A stretch of 64,000 nt of DNA from Ostreococcus lucimarinus CCE9901 (GCF_000092065.1 NC_009366.1:56001-120000), one strand, 5' to 3'. Numbered from the stretch's first letter, positions 17,734-27,841 are shown. The notes: generated by a model from the letters alone, not told the origin. A program made the numbers and translations.

Positions 17734-19842
17734 CTAAAACGCGCGCGCCCAAGAGACGTTTTCGCACGTGCGATTGCCTCGCAAAAAGCCGACGAGGACG
17801 GTGACGTTGTCGCCCGACAGGCGCGTCAACGCTTCGCATCCGAGTCTCTTGGCACACATGGATGGCTCTTTCACCGTGTCTTTGATCATCGCCAAGGCAT
17901 CGTGATTATCGACGACGTCCCACAAGCCATCACACGCGAGAACGAGGCAGTCGTCGGTGGCGAGATTGACGGACACCGTCGTCATCTCCGGCTCGGCGAC
18001 GACGCCGAAAGCCTTGGCGTCGGCGTCTCCGATGGCTCGCGTCACGGCCACACCAGCGTCTCCGACGCGCCAAACGCCGTTGTGCTGACGCAATGCCCCT
18101 GGAAAGTCGCGCTCGATGCGATGACGCTCACTCGCGTTGCTCTCAGCGTCGTGATCGACGCTCAACGGGAGCGCCACGCCGTCGCGCGAGAGAATCGCGC
18201 GGCAATCGCCCGCGTTGGCGACGCACAATCGATCACCCCACAGCAAACCCACGATGGCGGTGCAGCCTGGATTACGTTTGCTTTGTTGCGCACTTTTTGA
18301 TGCGCTCATCTCTTTCGCCTTGATCGCCTCGAAACGCGCGCAAAACGCGGCGTCTAATTTCGTCACCGCGGCGGAGAGCGCGCTCTCGACGTCGTCGCCG
18401 TGAGCGCCCCACTCGCTTCGAATCGCACGTTCGATGTGCACCATGGCGAACTCCGCGGCTTCGTGCCCTCGATGTCCGTCGAACACAGCGACAAGATGGG
18501 CGTGCGCGCGACCACCGAGGTTGTTGACGACGATGTGACGATCTTCCATCTTGTCTGCGCCGCGCGCGCCGGGCGTGCTAAAGACGCCGGCGGAAAAGTC
18601 GGCGGCGGCGATCGCGTGCTCCGGATTCGGTGCCGCAAACGCTGGCTCTTGCATTTCCCAATCTAAAGGCTCGTTGAGCGCCGTCGCCGCCGCCGTCGCC
18701 GCCTCGGCACGATCGTTCGCTGGGGGCAACCACACCGCGGCGACGTCGTCCAAGCCGTTTTCGGCGCAATACGCCGCGACGACGCCTTCGAGCTCGCGAG
18801 TGATCTCCGGCATTCGCGGTCGCGACGATTCTACGGGTGCCCATGCACGTGTGATGAGGTCGTTCAAACCGTCGGGAACCTTGCCCGCTCCCCCCGCCGC
18901 GGTCTCTCCTGGTAAAATCGGTCTCAAGTGCTCGCTCGCGATGGCGATGGCTAAATCCTGTTCGTTGTAGCTCGCGTCGAGCACGGTGTGCGCGAGCGCG
19001 ACGTTTCTCGCCCGATCGCTGAACGGCACCGTCCCTGTGGCTATCTCACATATCGTCACCGCATACGCGTACACATCCGCGCCGTACCCGCTCACTTGTC
19101 GCATCAACACCTCCGGCGACATGTACAACATCGACCCCACCATGTGCTGCTTCTGAAACCCCCCGCTCGGCGCGCCGTGCTCGCCCGCGATCCATTTCCC
19201 CTCCACCCTCGCCTTACCCTCGGCGTCTTCGGTGGAATAAATCGCCGCCTGCAAAGACGCTCGCAGCTCGCTCTCGCGCTCGGCCAAGCCAAAGTCCCCG
19301 ATCTTCGCCGTCCACGATCCGTCCAACAGCACGTTGCTCGGCTTTACGTCTCGATGCACGACGCCGACGTCGTGTAAATACGTCAACCCCGCGCACACCT
19401 CTCGCGCCAGTTTCAGCACCGCCTGCCACGTCGGCGTCCATCCTTGCTCATACACCACCTCATCCACCGCGCCGTTCTCCATGAACGGAAAGAACAACTC
19501 ATAATTCGGCGGCGCCGCGCGCGCGCCGACCACGCCCAGCACGTTTTCGTGTCGCGCCTCGAGCATGAGTCCCAACTCCGCGTGGTACCGATCGATCTCG
19601 CGCGTCGTCCGCAGCTTTGGCCTTTTTATCGCGATCGCCTCGTCGCGATAGCGCCCGTAGAACACCACGCTCAGCGGTCCCGCGTACAGGACGTCGCCGC
19701 GCGCGACGCTGTCGTCGCCGTCGTCGTCGCTTCCGCGTCGTCCCTCGCGCGCGCCGACGTCGCAGTCCAATCGCACGCGCGCGGTGCCGACGCAACACCC
19801 TCGAAAGCATCGATTCGCGCGCGCGCCGTCGCGCGTCGCCAT
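17734..19842 (-). CDS. Protein kinase plus PP2C phosphatase fusion
   Basis: A 702-residue protein with two opposed enzyme domains, as in the plant 'protein kinase and PP2C-like domain-containing protein' family. The kinase (about residues 40-350) has the ATP lysine in AIAIKRP, HRDVKPSNVLL, DFGLAE and MSPEVLM, but its glycine loop (LYAGPLSVVFYG) lacks the usual GxGxxG. The PP2C domain (about 430-690) keeps its metal-binding aspartates in VFDGHRGHEAAEF, NAGDCRAILSRDG, ACDGLWDVVD and GDNVTVLV. The fusion suggests a signalling switch controlling its own or a partner's phosphorylation. The targets are unknown. The start is the ATG at 19842. The DnaJ gene begins 56 bp away on the other strand. Confidence 0.92.
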   Translation of the reverse strand: MATRDGARANRCFRGCCVGTARVRLDCDVGAREGRRGSDDDGDDSVARGDVLYAGPLSVVFYGRYRDEAIAIKRPKLRTTREIDRYHAELGLMLEARHENVLGVVGARAAPPNYELFFPFMENGAVDEVVYEQGWTPTWQAVLKLAREVCAGLTYLHDVGVVHRDVKPSNVLLDGSWTAKIGDFGLAERESELRASLQAAIYSTEDAEGKARVEGKWIAGEHGAPSGGFQKQHMVGSMLYMSPEVLMRQVSGYGADVYAYAVTICEIATGTVPFSDRARNVALAHTVLDASYNEQDLAIAIASEHLRPILPGETAAGGAGKVPDGLNDLITRAWAPVESSRPRMPEITRELEGVVAAYCAENGLDDVAAVWLPPANDRAEAATAAATALNEPLDWEMQEPAFAAPNPEHAIAAADFSAGVFSTPGARGADKMEDRHIVVNNLGGRAHAHLVAVFDGHRGHEAAEFAMVHIERAIRSEWGAHGDDVESALSAAVTKLDAAFCARFEAIKAKEMSASKSAQQSKRNPGCTAIVGLLWGDRLCVANAGDCRAILSRDGVALPLSVDHDAESNASERHRIERDFPGALRQHNGVWRVGDAGVAVTRAIGDADAKAFGVVAEPEMTTVSVNLATDDCLVLACDGLWDVVDNHDALAMIKDTVKEPSMCAKRLGCEALTRLSGDNVTVLVGFLRGNRTCENVSWARAF

Positions 19843-19898
19843 CGCGTCGCGTCGTGACGACGCGAAGCGCGTCGTCAAAAAGCGACGCGCCGGGACGC
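19843..19898. promoter_or_regulatory. 56-bp bidirectional promoter
   Basis: Only 56 bp separate the start codons of the kinase/PP2C gene and the DnaJ gene. Both 5' UTRs and any core promoter must fit here or overlap coding sequence. No TATA box is visible. Confidence 0.5.
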
Positions 19899-21126
19899 AT
19901 GAATCGCGGACGCGGCAAGGACTTCTACGCCGCCCTCGGGCTGCAGCGCGGCGCGGACGAGAACGACGTGCGCAAGGCGTACAGGAAACTCGCGATGAAG
20001 TGGCACCCGGTGCGTGGACGCGCGCGACGCGCGAAGCGATCGAGCGGCGATGATGGACATCTGATGAAGACGAATGAAACGCGACGCGCGACGCGCGCGA
20101 CGCGCGAACGACGCGCGCGAGACGGCGAAACGACGCTCGATGATGGTGATGTTCGCGCGGGACGCTGACCGAACGACGCGCGCGCGACGCCGAACGCGAG
20201 CGCAGGATAAAAACCCCGACGACAAGGATGGACGCGCGGAGAAGAAGTTTAAAGAAGTCTCCGAGGCGTACGAAGTGCTGTCGGATCCGAAGAAGAAGGA
20301 GCTGTACGACACGTACGGCGAGGATGGATTAAAAGATGGGGGCGGGATGCCGGGAGGAGGGTTCTCGGCGCAGCACGCGGAGGATATATTCGCGAATTTT
20401 TTCGGCGGCGGCGGCGGCGGGTTTCCGGGGGGCGGCGGCTTCGGCGGCGGATTTCCGGGAGGCGGCGGATTTCCGGGAGGCGGGGGATTCGGCGGACATC
20501 CTGGGTTCGGTGGAATGCCGGGTGGTGGTGGGTTCGGGGGACAGGATTTTCGCGAGCCGCCGCAGAAACAGCGTAAGAAGGCGCCGAAGATTGAGCAGAC
20601 GCTCAGGCTGTCGCTCGAGGAGCTGTTTTACGGAACGCAAAAGAATTTCAGCGTCACGCGAAAGGTGATTCGAAACGGTCGGCAGGAGAGCGTGCAAGAG
20701 ACGCTTCCGATCGATGTTAAGCCCGGGTGGAAGAGCGGGACGAAGATTACGTTTCAGGAGAAAGGGGACGAAACCCCGACGACGATCGCCGCCGACATCG
20801 TCTTCACGTTGGAGCAAAAACCGCACCCGCAGTTTGAGCGCGAGGGCAACGATCTCGTGAAGACGGTCAAGGTTGATTTGAACGAAGCCTTACTCGGAAC
20901 GTCGTTCAGCGTGTACACCTTGGACGGGAAGGCGATGGACGTCAAGGTCGACGACATCATCTCCCCGACCTTCGTCAAGGTGTTGCCGGGCGAAGGCATG
21001 CCGCTGAGCAAGTCCCCCGGCGAGCGCGGCGACTTGAAGATCAAGTTTCACATTCGTTTCCCGAAATCGCTCGGCGACGACCAAAGGAACGCTTTGCGCG
21101 ACGCGCTCGCGGGCGCGACGTATTGA
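19899..21126 (+). CDS. Type II DnaJ/Hsp40 co-chaperone (DNAJB1/Sis1-like)
   Basis: Exon 1 is 19899-20009, intron 20010-20205 (196 bp), exon 2 is 20206-21126, giving 343 residues. The J domain (about 7-73) has its HPD motif split exactly by the phase-0 intron: exon 1 ends KWHP and exon 2 begins DKNPDDK. A Gly/Phe-rich linker follows (many GGGFPGG units), then the two beta-sandwich client-binding domains and a dimerisation tail. There is no CxxCxGxG zinc domain, so it is type II. It would stimulate cytosolic or nuclear Hsp70 ATPase. The intron branch site is GCTGAC, a slight variant of the one used elsewhere in this window. Confidence 0.93.
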
Positions 21127-21377
21127 AAATGTAGCTCGTGTAAGTAACGCTTTAGGACGGACAAACCGCGCGTCGCGTCGCGTCGACTAAAAAGATGCGC
21201 TTCTCGTTGATTAAAAATTCTCGGCGTACGTCCTCTTAAAAACATCCACCTCCTCCGATCTAGATCGTTCATTCTCAAGTCAAACGAAGCACGCGCGCTA
21301 TTTTCCGCGACCTAACAGGAGTGCGTCTTCGTGCTGACGAACGCGACTCGTAAACGCGCTTCGTCTCGACCGAGCGT

Positions 21378-22148
21378 TTACTTCTCCGGGCGCATGCCCA
21401 AGCCCTTGCCCTTGAGCACGGCGGCTTCGTTCGTCTTCTTGTCGCCTCGCTTCTTCGACTTATCGTAGTACTCTTGCGAGAAACCACCCGAGACGTTACC
21501 CTCGGACGACGACTTGACGTACAAGACGATCAAAAACGCCGTCGGAATGATGATGAAGAGCGCCGTCGCGATGACGCCCAAAATGTTCACGTCCGCGAGC
21601 GCGACTTGCTCGAGCGCTTCGCTCGCCGCGAACGCCGGCGCGGCGATCGCCGCCGGCGTCGCCGCGACCGCGGTCGTTCGCACTTTTTGCTGCGCCTTCG
21701 TCGTCGTCGCCGCCTGTCGTTCGCGCGCGTGCTTCGTCGTCAGTCACCCCTCACTGTTTCCCCATACGATTATCCACGATCGATCGCGAATCCCGCGCGC
21801 AAAGATACGCCCCGTCCGCGTCCCCGATCGATCGATCGATCGTGCCTCGACGCGCGCGTTCGCCCGCACGCGCGTCGACGTCGCTACCGACGCGCGACGG
21901 TCCGCGCGTCGTCGCGCGCGCGCGATCGATCGTCGTCGTCGCGCGTCGTCGCCGTCGTTCGTTCGTTCGTCGCGCGTCGTCGCGGTCGATCGTCGTCATC
22001 GCGTCGTTCGTCGCGATCGCGCGCGGTCGTCGCGTCGGTCGCGTCGCGGTCGCACCTTGGGCGCGACGACGCGCTTGGTCGCGGTTCGCCGCGTCGCGGC
22101 GCGCGCCGCGAGCGGGATCAATCCGGTGTTCAACGCGAGGACGGCCAT
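21378..22148 (-). CDS. psbM: Photosystem II subunit PsbM, nuclear-encoded precursor
   Basis: Exon 1 is 22056-22148, intron 21714-22055 (342 bp, donor GTGCGA, branch ACTGAC), exon 2 is 21378-21713, giving 142 residues. Exon 1 encodes a start typical of a plastid transit peptide ([20 protein letters not shown]). Exon 2 continues it and adds an Ala-rich segment ending PAFA, then [20 protein letters not shown], the single membrane helix that defines PsbM, a 33-38 residue subunit at the PSII dimer interface. A hydrophilic basic tail of about 45 residues follows the helix and is absent from plastid-encoded PsbM. Family knowledge: psbM is normally a plastid gene. I infer transfer to the nucleus. It converges on the DnaJ gene. 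Confidence 0.9.
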
Positions 22149-22528
22149 GGCGCGCGCGAGTGTGCCGATCGCGCGATCGCGCGTCGATCGCGCGGGGGCG
22201 CGGGGCGTACTTTGATCGTCTTCAAAGCACGCCGTGTATGTGTTTGCATGGACGTTTGGGGTATTTATGTTTGATGGGTCGTGACTCTTACGAGCGGGGG
22301 TCGAGCGCGCGAGGTGGTGTTAGGGTTTAGACGCCGGCTCGGGGTGGGTTTGATAATCTTCAAAGCACGCTGTGTACGTGTTTGCATGGACGTTTGGGGT
22401 ATTTATGTGTGATGGGTCGTGACTCGTACGAGAGGGGGTCGAGCGCGGATCGGTCGGTGTTAGGGTTTAGACGCCACAGCGCGACCGTTTCATCTGAGAT
22501 CGCCATTGCGCGCCGCGACGCGCTCTTC
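22149..22528. promoter_or_regulatory. Intergenic region with duplicated block and telo-boxes
   Basis: This 380-bp gap lies between the PsbM start and the LysM protein start. It is occupied mostly by two diverged copies of one block (22211-22335 and 22349-22475). Each copy ends with GTTAGGGTTTAGACGCC, which contains the plant telo-box core TTAGGGTTTA. Open frames in this block look like by-products of the repeat. Confidence 0.6.
22211..22475. repeat. Tandem duplication of a block of about 126 bp
   Basis: Copy A (22211-22335) and copy B (22349-22475) share long identical runs, e.g. GTTTGCATGGACGTTTGGGG and GATGGGTCGTGACTC, and differ at scattered positions. The duplication is thus not brand new. 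Offset is about 138-140 bp. Confidence 0.9.
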
Positions 22529-24163
22529 ATGCGCGCGCTCGACGTCGCCGTCGTCGAGGGACGCGGCGAGGTGTTCGCCGATCCCGGCGCGACGGTTCGA
22601 ATCGTCCCGATCGTGCGCGCGACGTCCGAAAACGACGACGACGGCGATCGCGATGACGATGCAATCGCGACGCGAATCTGCGCGACGGCGACGGCTCAAA
22701 CGGCGCGCGACGATCGCGACGAGCCGCGAACTATGTTTCGCGAGGAATTCTCGGGCGCGGTGACGACGGAAAACGCGAGAGCGCTCGCGCGGGTGACGGG
22801 GATCGAGATTTTCGTGACGAGCGCGTCGGGACGCGACGCGGCGCGCGGCGCGGCGACGCTGGACGCGGACGCGCTCGCGAGGCTCGACGACGACGACGGC
22901 GAGGCGCGGGCGGTGGTGCGAGGGACGTGGTGCGAGGTGCGGGAGATCGTGGGCGAGGACGATGGGGTCGGGGCGACGGTCGGGCGGGTGTGCGCGCGGG
23001 TGACGGCGCGAGGCGACGGCGCGAGGACGCGAGGCGCGAGCGAGGGGGGGGGTCGCGAACGGCGAACGGCGAGGGAGGGCGCGACGACGACGACGACGAC
23101 GGCGGCGGTGCGCGCGGAGATCGAGGGGGGGGGGGGCGAGCGCGCGGTGGTGGAGGCGGGCGAGGGGGGGGCGGCGGCGACGGCGACGGCGACGCCGGCG
23201 CCGAGGCGGGAAAACGTCGCCGCCGTCGCCGCGGGGTGGCTTCGGGGAGTCGTCGCGCGCGGACGACGCGACGACGGGGCGCGAGAGAGAGAACGCGAGA
23301 GAAAACGACGGGAGCGCGAGGCGGAGATCGAGGAGAAGCGCGCGCGCAAGGAACGAGATAGGATTGAACGCGAGCGAGTCGAGGCGGCGAAACTGGAACG
23401 CGAGGCGCAACTCGAGGCGTTTCGCGCCGCGGAGCGGGATCGACGCGCGAACGACGAGACGGCGTCGGGGGGAGGCGCGCGTGATGTCGATCGGGGCGAT
23501 GCGTCGCAGCCTGGCTCGCCGCGTCGCAGCTTTCACATCCCCAACGTCGAGGAGATTAAGCAACGCGTCAGCGAAGGCGCGCATCAACTCGGCGAAGTCG
23601 CGCATCAACTCGGCGATCGGCTTCGCGATACCGGCGATAAAATCGCGCACAACGTGAACGAACAAGCGCATCACGTCAAGGACGCGCTTCGCGATACGAA
23701 CAATCGCGTCGGCAAAGCGCTCGCGAAGAAGCGCTGGGTGCGCGACATCGCGGCGCGGCTGTCGCCCAATTCCATTCTCGTCGTCGCCATCGCCATCGCG
23801 CTGGCGGGTCTTCCCGAAAACCGCGACAAGGCGAGACGCAAGGCGCAATCGGTGAAGAAGCGCATAAAAGAAACGCGACGCGAATCATCGGAGACGGCAA
23901 AGGCGAAGAAGAAGACGGCGAGCGAAGAAGAAGAAGACTTACCCGAAGTCATTTACAACGAACTCGCCGATCCGGACGAAGATACGCCTTTCATCGGTCG
24001 CGGGCCGACACCGCGCGGCGTGTACGAGGTCGTCGAAGGCGACACGTTGTGTTCCATCGCGGGTTGCTTCAACCTCGATTTGATGGAGATCATCGATAAG
24101 AACGGCGACGTGATTAGAAACCCAGACGCTTTAGCGCCGGGAGATCGCATTCGCATCTACTAA
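22529..24163 (+). CDS. LysM-domain protein with charged helical region and membrane segment
   Basis: A 544-residue protein. The C-terminal 45 residues form a LysM domain (YEVVEGDTLCSIAGCFN ... LAPGDRIRIY), which usually binds glycans containing N-acetylglucosamine. Before it are a highly charged Lys/Arg/Glu coiled coil (about 255-310), an amphipathic LEA-like helical repeat (HQLGEVAHQLGDRLRDTGDK) and a short hydrophobic segment (NSILVVAIAIALAGLP). The N-terminal half is acidic and low-complexity. Cellular location is unclear: there is no N-terminal signal. An ATG at 22412 is in frame but lies inside the duplicated promoter block, so I start at 22529. The function is unknown beyond possible glycan or membrane tethering. 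Confidence 0.7.
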   Translation: MRALDVAVVEGRGEVFADPGATVRIVPIVRATSENDDDGDRDDDAIATRICATATAQTARDDRDEPRTMFREEFSGAVTTENARALARVTGIEIFVTSASGRDAARGAATLDADALARLDDDDGEARAVVRGTWCEVREIVGEDDGVGATVGRVCARVTARGDGARTRGASEGGGRERRTAREGATTTTTTAAVRAEIEGGGGERAVVEAGEGGAAATATATPAPRRENVAAVAAGWLRGVVARGRRDDGARERERERKRREREAEIEEKRARKERDRIERERVEAAKLEREAQLEAFRAAERDRRANDETASGGGARDVDRGDASQPGSPRRSFHIPNVEEIKQRVSEGAHQLGEVAHQLGDRLRDTGDKIAHNVNEQAHHVKDALRDTNNRVGKALAKKRWVRDIAARLSPNSILVVAIAIALAGLPENRDKARRKAQSVKKRIKETRRESSETAKAKKKTASEEEEDLPEVIYNELADPDEDTPFIGRGPTPRGVYEVVEGDTLCSIAGCFNLDLMEIIDKNGDVIRNPDALAPGDRIRIY

Positions 24164-24254
24164 AGCGCGTAATGTTGCAATATGTTGACGTGATCTTTCT
24201 TTCTCGTAAAAGAGTATATCGTTACAATCGACTGCTACACGTGTTAAGCACGAA

Positions 24255-26725
24255 TTATACCGCGCCGGATTCTCGGGCTTCGGTGCACTTCGCCATGGTG
24301 GCGGAAGTGCGCGAAATGATATCCGTCATGAAAAAGTTCTCCACCGAGCTCTTGAGCGGAATCGACGCCTCCAACTTTTTGCCTTTTGCGTTCGCGTACG
24401 TCGCGCCGTTCATCCATAAAGTCGCCTCAACTTCATCCACCTTGGCGAAGTGCGGGGCGACTTGAGCCAAACGCTCGTGCACGGCTTGGTGGGTGTTGTA
24501 CGGTAACGGCACACCCGCGAATTCGCTCAACGCTCGCAAGATTCGCCAATCCTCCTTCGCCTTGCCGACGGGCCCCATGGATGCGATGGCCACTTGAGCG
24601 CGACCTTCGGTGTTGACGTAGGTGCCAGTCTTTTCTGTGTACGCCGCGCCGGGCAAAATGACGTCGGCGCGCGCCGCGCCCTTGTCGCCGTGGTGGCCTT
24701 GGTACACGACGAAAGCGTCCTCCGGGGCGTCGAACTCCTCGGCGCCCAACGAGTAGACGAGCTGCGCCGGGACGGCATCCGAGGCGGACGTTCCCGGAAC
24801 GAAGCCGATATCGAGCGCGCCGACGGTGCCACCGGCATCGTGAAGGACGTTGAAACCGTTCCAGTCACCGTTGACGACGCCGAGCTCATCGCACATGGCG
24901 TGAATCTTCTTCAGCATCACCTTGGCATCCGGACGTCTCAAAAGTTCGCTACCGACGATGACCATCGGATTCTGCGCCGCCTTGATCGCTTCGCACGCCG
25001 CGTGCTTACCCGAGGTGACTTCCTCGAGCGTCGCTGTCGTGTCACCCAAGTGTTGGCTCGGGTAGGAAAGGTCGGCTTTCGGTCCGACGCTCGCGACGGT
25101 GGCGCCGCCGGCGATCACCGCGCGACGTAAACGCACGTTGAGCACTGGAGCCTCCGTTCGCGGGTTGGTTCCGATCAACAACACGTAATCCGCGTCTTCG
25201 ACGCCGACTAGGTTGGAATTGAAGAGGTACGACGAGCGCACATCCGCAGAGGCGCCGGGCAAACCTTCGGGGGTGAGATGAGAAGCGCCCAGCTTGTTCA
25301 TCATGTCCTTCAAAGAGATCATGGACTCGGCGTCGCAAAGCTTACCCGCCACCGCGCGCATGGCGTTCGGTTCGGCAGCCTTCAACTTTTCCGCGACGTA
25401 CTCGAGCGCGAATTCCCAAGACGTTTCTTGGAGTTTTCCATCACCACCTCGCACCATCGGCCTGTCCAATCTCTGACGCTTCAGCGCGTCATACGAGAAC
25501 CTCGCCTTGTCACTAATCCACTCCTCGTTGACCTCTTCGTTTGCGCGTGGGACGATGCGCATCACCTCGTTCCCGCGCGTGTCGACGCGAATGTTACTTC
25601 CTAATCCATCCGTCACGTCGATGCTATTGGTAGATTCGAGCTCCCAAGAACGCGCCGAAAACGCGAACGGCTTCGACGTCAGCGCTCCGACTGGGCAAAG
25701 ATCGATGACGTTGCCGCTCAGCTCGCTCGCCAAGAGCTTGGAAATGTACGTCCCGACCTCGGCTTGGTTGCCGCGACCGGTGATGCCCATGTCTTGAACG
25801 CCCGCGATCTCGGTAGAGAACCGAACGCAGCGCGTGCAGTGAATGCAACGCGTCATCACCGTCTTCACCAACGGCCCGAGTTCCTTGTCCTCCACCGCGC
25901 GCTTGTACTCGGTGAATCTCGAGCGGTCGCTCCCAAAGATGTAACTCTGGTCTTGCAACTCGCACTCCCCACCTTGATCGCAAATCGGACAATCAAGCGG
26001 GTGATTGATCAGCAAGAACTCCATCACGCCTTCGCGCGCCTTCTTCACCAGATCCGTCGTCGTCTTGATGTTCATCCCCGGCATCACCGGCATCGCGCAC
26101 GACGCCACCGGTTTCGGGCTCTTCTCCACCTCGACCAAGCACATCCGGCAATTCCCGGCGATCGACAGCTTGTGATGATAACAAAATCTCGGCACGTCCA
26201 CCCCAGCTTGCTCACACGCGTACAGCACGGTCACGCCCTTGGGCACGTGCACCTCTTGTCCGTTCACCGTCACCGGCACCGTCTCCGGCGCCGGCGCCGC
26301 CTCCGCGCTCATCATTCGCATCGCGCCCTGCGTCGTCGACGAAAACCCAATCCCCGCGCGCGTTCGTCAGTCCTCATTCGCTCCCGTCTCATCCGTCCGA
26401 TCGTCTTTTCGCCGCCCGCGCGACTTCCGACGTCCTCGGCGTCGCCGCGTCGCAAACCCCACACCCGATCCCCACGCGCGATCGATCGCCGTCGCCGCTC
26501 GCCCTCGTCGCGCCTCGCGCGCGTCCCCCCGTCCCGTCGTTCGATCGCGCGATATCTTTCGCGCGTCGCGCGCGATCGCGAACCGCCGTCGCGCGTTCGC
26601 GCGCGTCGCGCGCGCGGTTTTTCGCGTCGCCCCCGCGACCGGTCGCGCGTCGCGCGATCGCATCCCTCTCGCACCTTTCGCGCGCCGAGCGTCGCGCGCG
26701 CGGCGCGGCGCAGCGCCGTGGACAT
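24255..26725 (-). CDS. NDUFS1: NADH:ubiquinone oxidoreductase 75-kDa subunit (complex I)
   Basis: Exon 1 is 26675-26725, intron 26328-26674 (347 bp, donor GTGCGA, branch ACTGAC), exon 2 is 24255-26327, giving 707 residues. Exon 1 (MSTALRRAARATLGARK) is a classic mitochondrial presequence. Exon 2 carries the ferredoxin-like 2Fe-2S fold (CYHHKLSIAGNCRMC), the HxxxC cluster ligand set HPLDCPICDQGGEC, the 4Fe-4S set CIHCTRC and then CP in DLCPVGAL, and the long molybdopterin-like domain. This is the largest subunit of the matrix arm and passes electrons from the FMN subunit. An internal ATG at 26321 would lack the presequence, which is why I join exon 1. It shares a 276-bp promoter region with the START-like gene. 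Confidence 0.93.
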
Positions 26726-27001
26726 CGCGAACGTTTTCGCGCGTCCGCGGAAGCGCGCTTCCGGCGACGCGAGACGTCGCGTCGCGGTCTGGCGACGTCA
26801 GACGCGACGACGTCAAGACGCGCGACGGAATCGACACTCGACGACGCGCGCGCGCGCGCGCGCGCCGGAGCGCGCGCGCCGTCTCGCGCGGGTCGCCGAC
26901 GCGCGCCGGCGCGCGCGACGGCGGACCGCGCGACGGCGCGGACGCGATCGAGAAACGCATCGCGCGTCGAAAAACGCATCTCTGTCGTGGGCTAAAAATA
27001 C

Positions 27002-27841
27002 ATGTCGGCGCCGCGCGCCGCGCCGCTGGCGGCGTTCGCGCGACGACGGGCGACGCGCGGGCGAGGAAAAATCGACCGCGTCGACGACGCGGGCGCGAAC
27101 GAGAAACGCGCGCGCGAGGACGACGTCGAGGAGACGCGAGAGGACGACGGGTGGACGCGGTTGACGACGACGCGCGACGGCATCGAGCTGTGGACGCGAC
27201 CGGCGCCGGCGTGGGCGAACGCGCGAGGGAAGGTTCGGGAGATATTGGCGACGTGTACGTTCGAGAACGTCGAGCGAAGCGCGCTCTGGGCGGCGATCTG
27301 TGACATCGAGCGGTACGACGAATTCGTGCCGTACGTGCGGCGGTCGACGGTTTTGGCCAAGCGCGGAACGCGGACGTGGAATCACGCCGAGATTCGCGCG
27401 CCCGTGGCGGGCGATCGCGCGTACACAATCGTGATAGACGATCACTCCCGCGCGAACGTCAACGCGGGCGCGTGGAGAACGACGAAGGAGATGGAGCCGC
27501 GTCGGTTAAGTCCCGGCGCGAGACCCATGCGCGCCAACTGCGGTAGCTGGCACCTTCGCGACGCCGCGTCCGGCGCGGGCGTGCGCGTGCGATACACCCT
27601 CATCACCGATCCCGGTCGCGGCGTCCCGCAGTGGTTGCTGTCGCAGACGCCCAAAACGGTGCCCGACACGCTTCGCGCGTTTCGCGACCGCGCGCTCTCC
27701 GGCGCCGGCCGAGCGTCGCCTTCGACCCGTCGCCCTTACGCCGTCGCGCGCGATCTCGCGCGACGGTGCGTCCGCGAGTCTGAAATCATCGTCGCTCGCC
27801 TTCGCGCCGCCCTCGACGTCGTCGCGCCGTCGCTTAAGTAA
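27002..27841 (+). CDS. START/polyketide-cyclase-like lipid-binding protein
   Basis: A 279-residue protein. A basic/acidic N-terminal tail of about 50 residues is followed by a helix-grip-like domain: TTRDGIELWTR, then ALWAAICDIERYDEFVPYV, NCGSWHLRD, RVRYTLITDPGRGVPQWLLS and a C-terminal helix. The Asp-Pro-Gly block before the last helix and the Ile-Glu-Arg-Tyr helix fit START domains and related SRPBCC proteins, which bind lipids or other hydrophobic ligands. No transmembrane or PH segment is present. The N-terminus (ARRRATRGRGK) could be an organelle or nuclear signal. The ligand is unknown. It diverges from NDUFS1 and is followed 53 bp later by a secreted protein gene. Confidence 0.65.
   Translation: MSAPRAAPLAAFARRRATRGRGKIDRVDDAGANEKRAREDDVEETREDDGWTRLTTTRDGIELWTRPAPAWANARGKVREILATCTFENVERSALWAAICDIERYDEFVPYVRRSTVLAKRGTRTWNHAEIRAPVAGDRAYTIVIDDHSRANVNAGAWRTTKEMEPRRLSPGARPMRANCGSWHLRDAASGAGVRVRYTLITDPGRGVPQWLLSQTPKTVPDTLRAFRDRALSGAGRASPSTRRPYAVARDLARRCVRESEIIVARLRAALDVVAPSLK

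Noticed and set aside
21378-21683. PsbM read as a single unspliced frame from a GTG
   Set aside because: There is no ATG; an ACTGAC/AG acceptor and an upstream transit-peptide exon with matching phase give a complete precursor.
22412-22528. Upstream in-frame ATG for the LysM protein
   Set aside because: It lies in the duplicated promoter block, and the same peptide is also partly encoded by the first copy, so it is more likely non-coding repeat sequence.
24255-26321. NDUFS1 starting at the internal MRMMSAE Met
   Set aside because: This start lacks a mitochondrial presequence; a consensus acceptor lies just upstream and an excellent presequence exon joins in frame.
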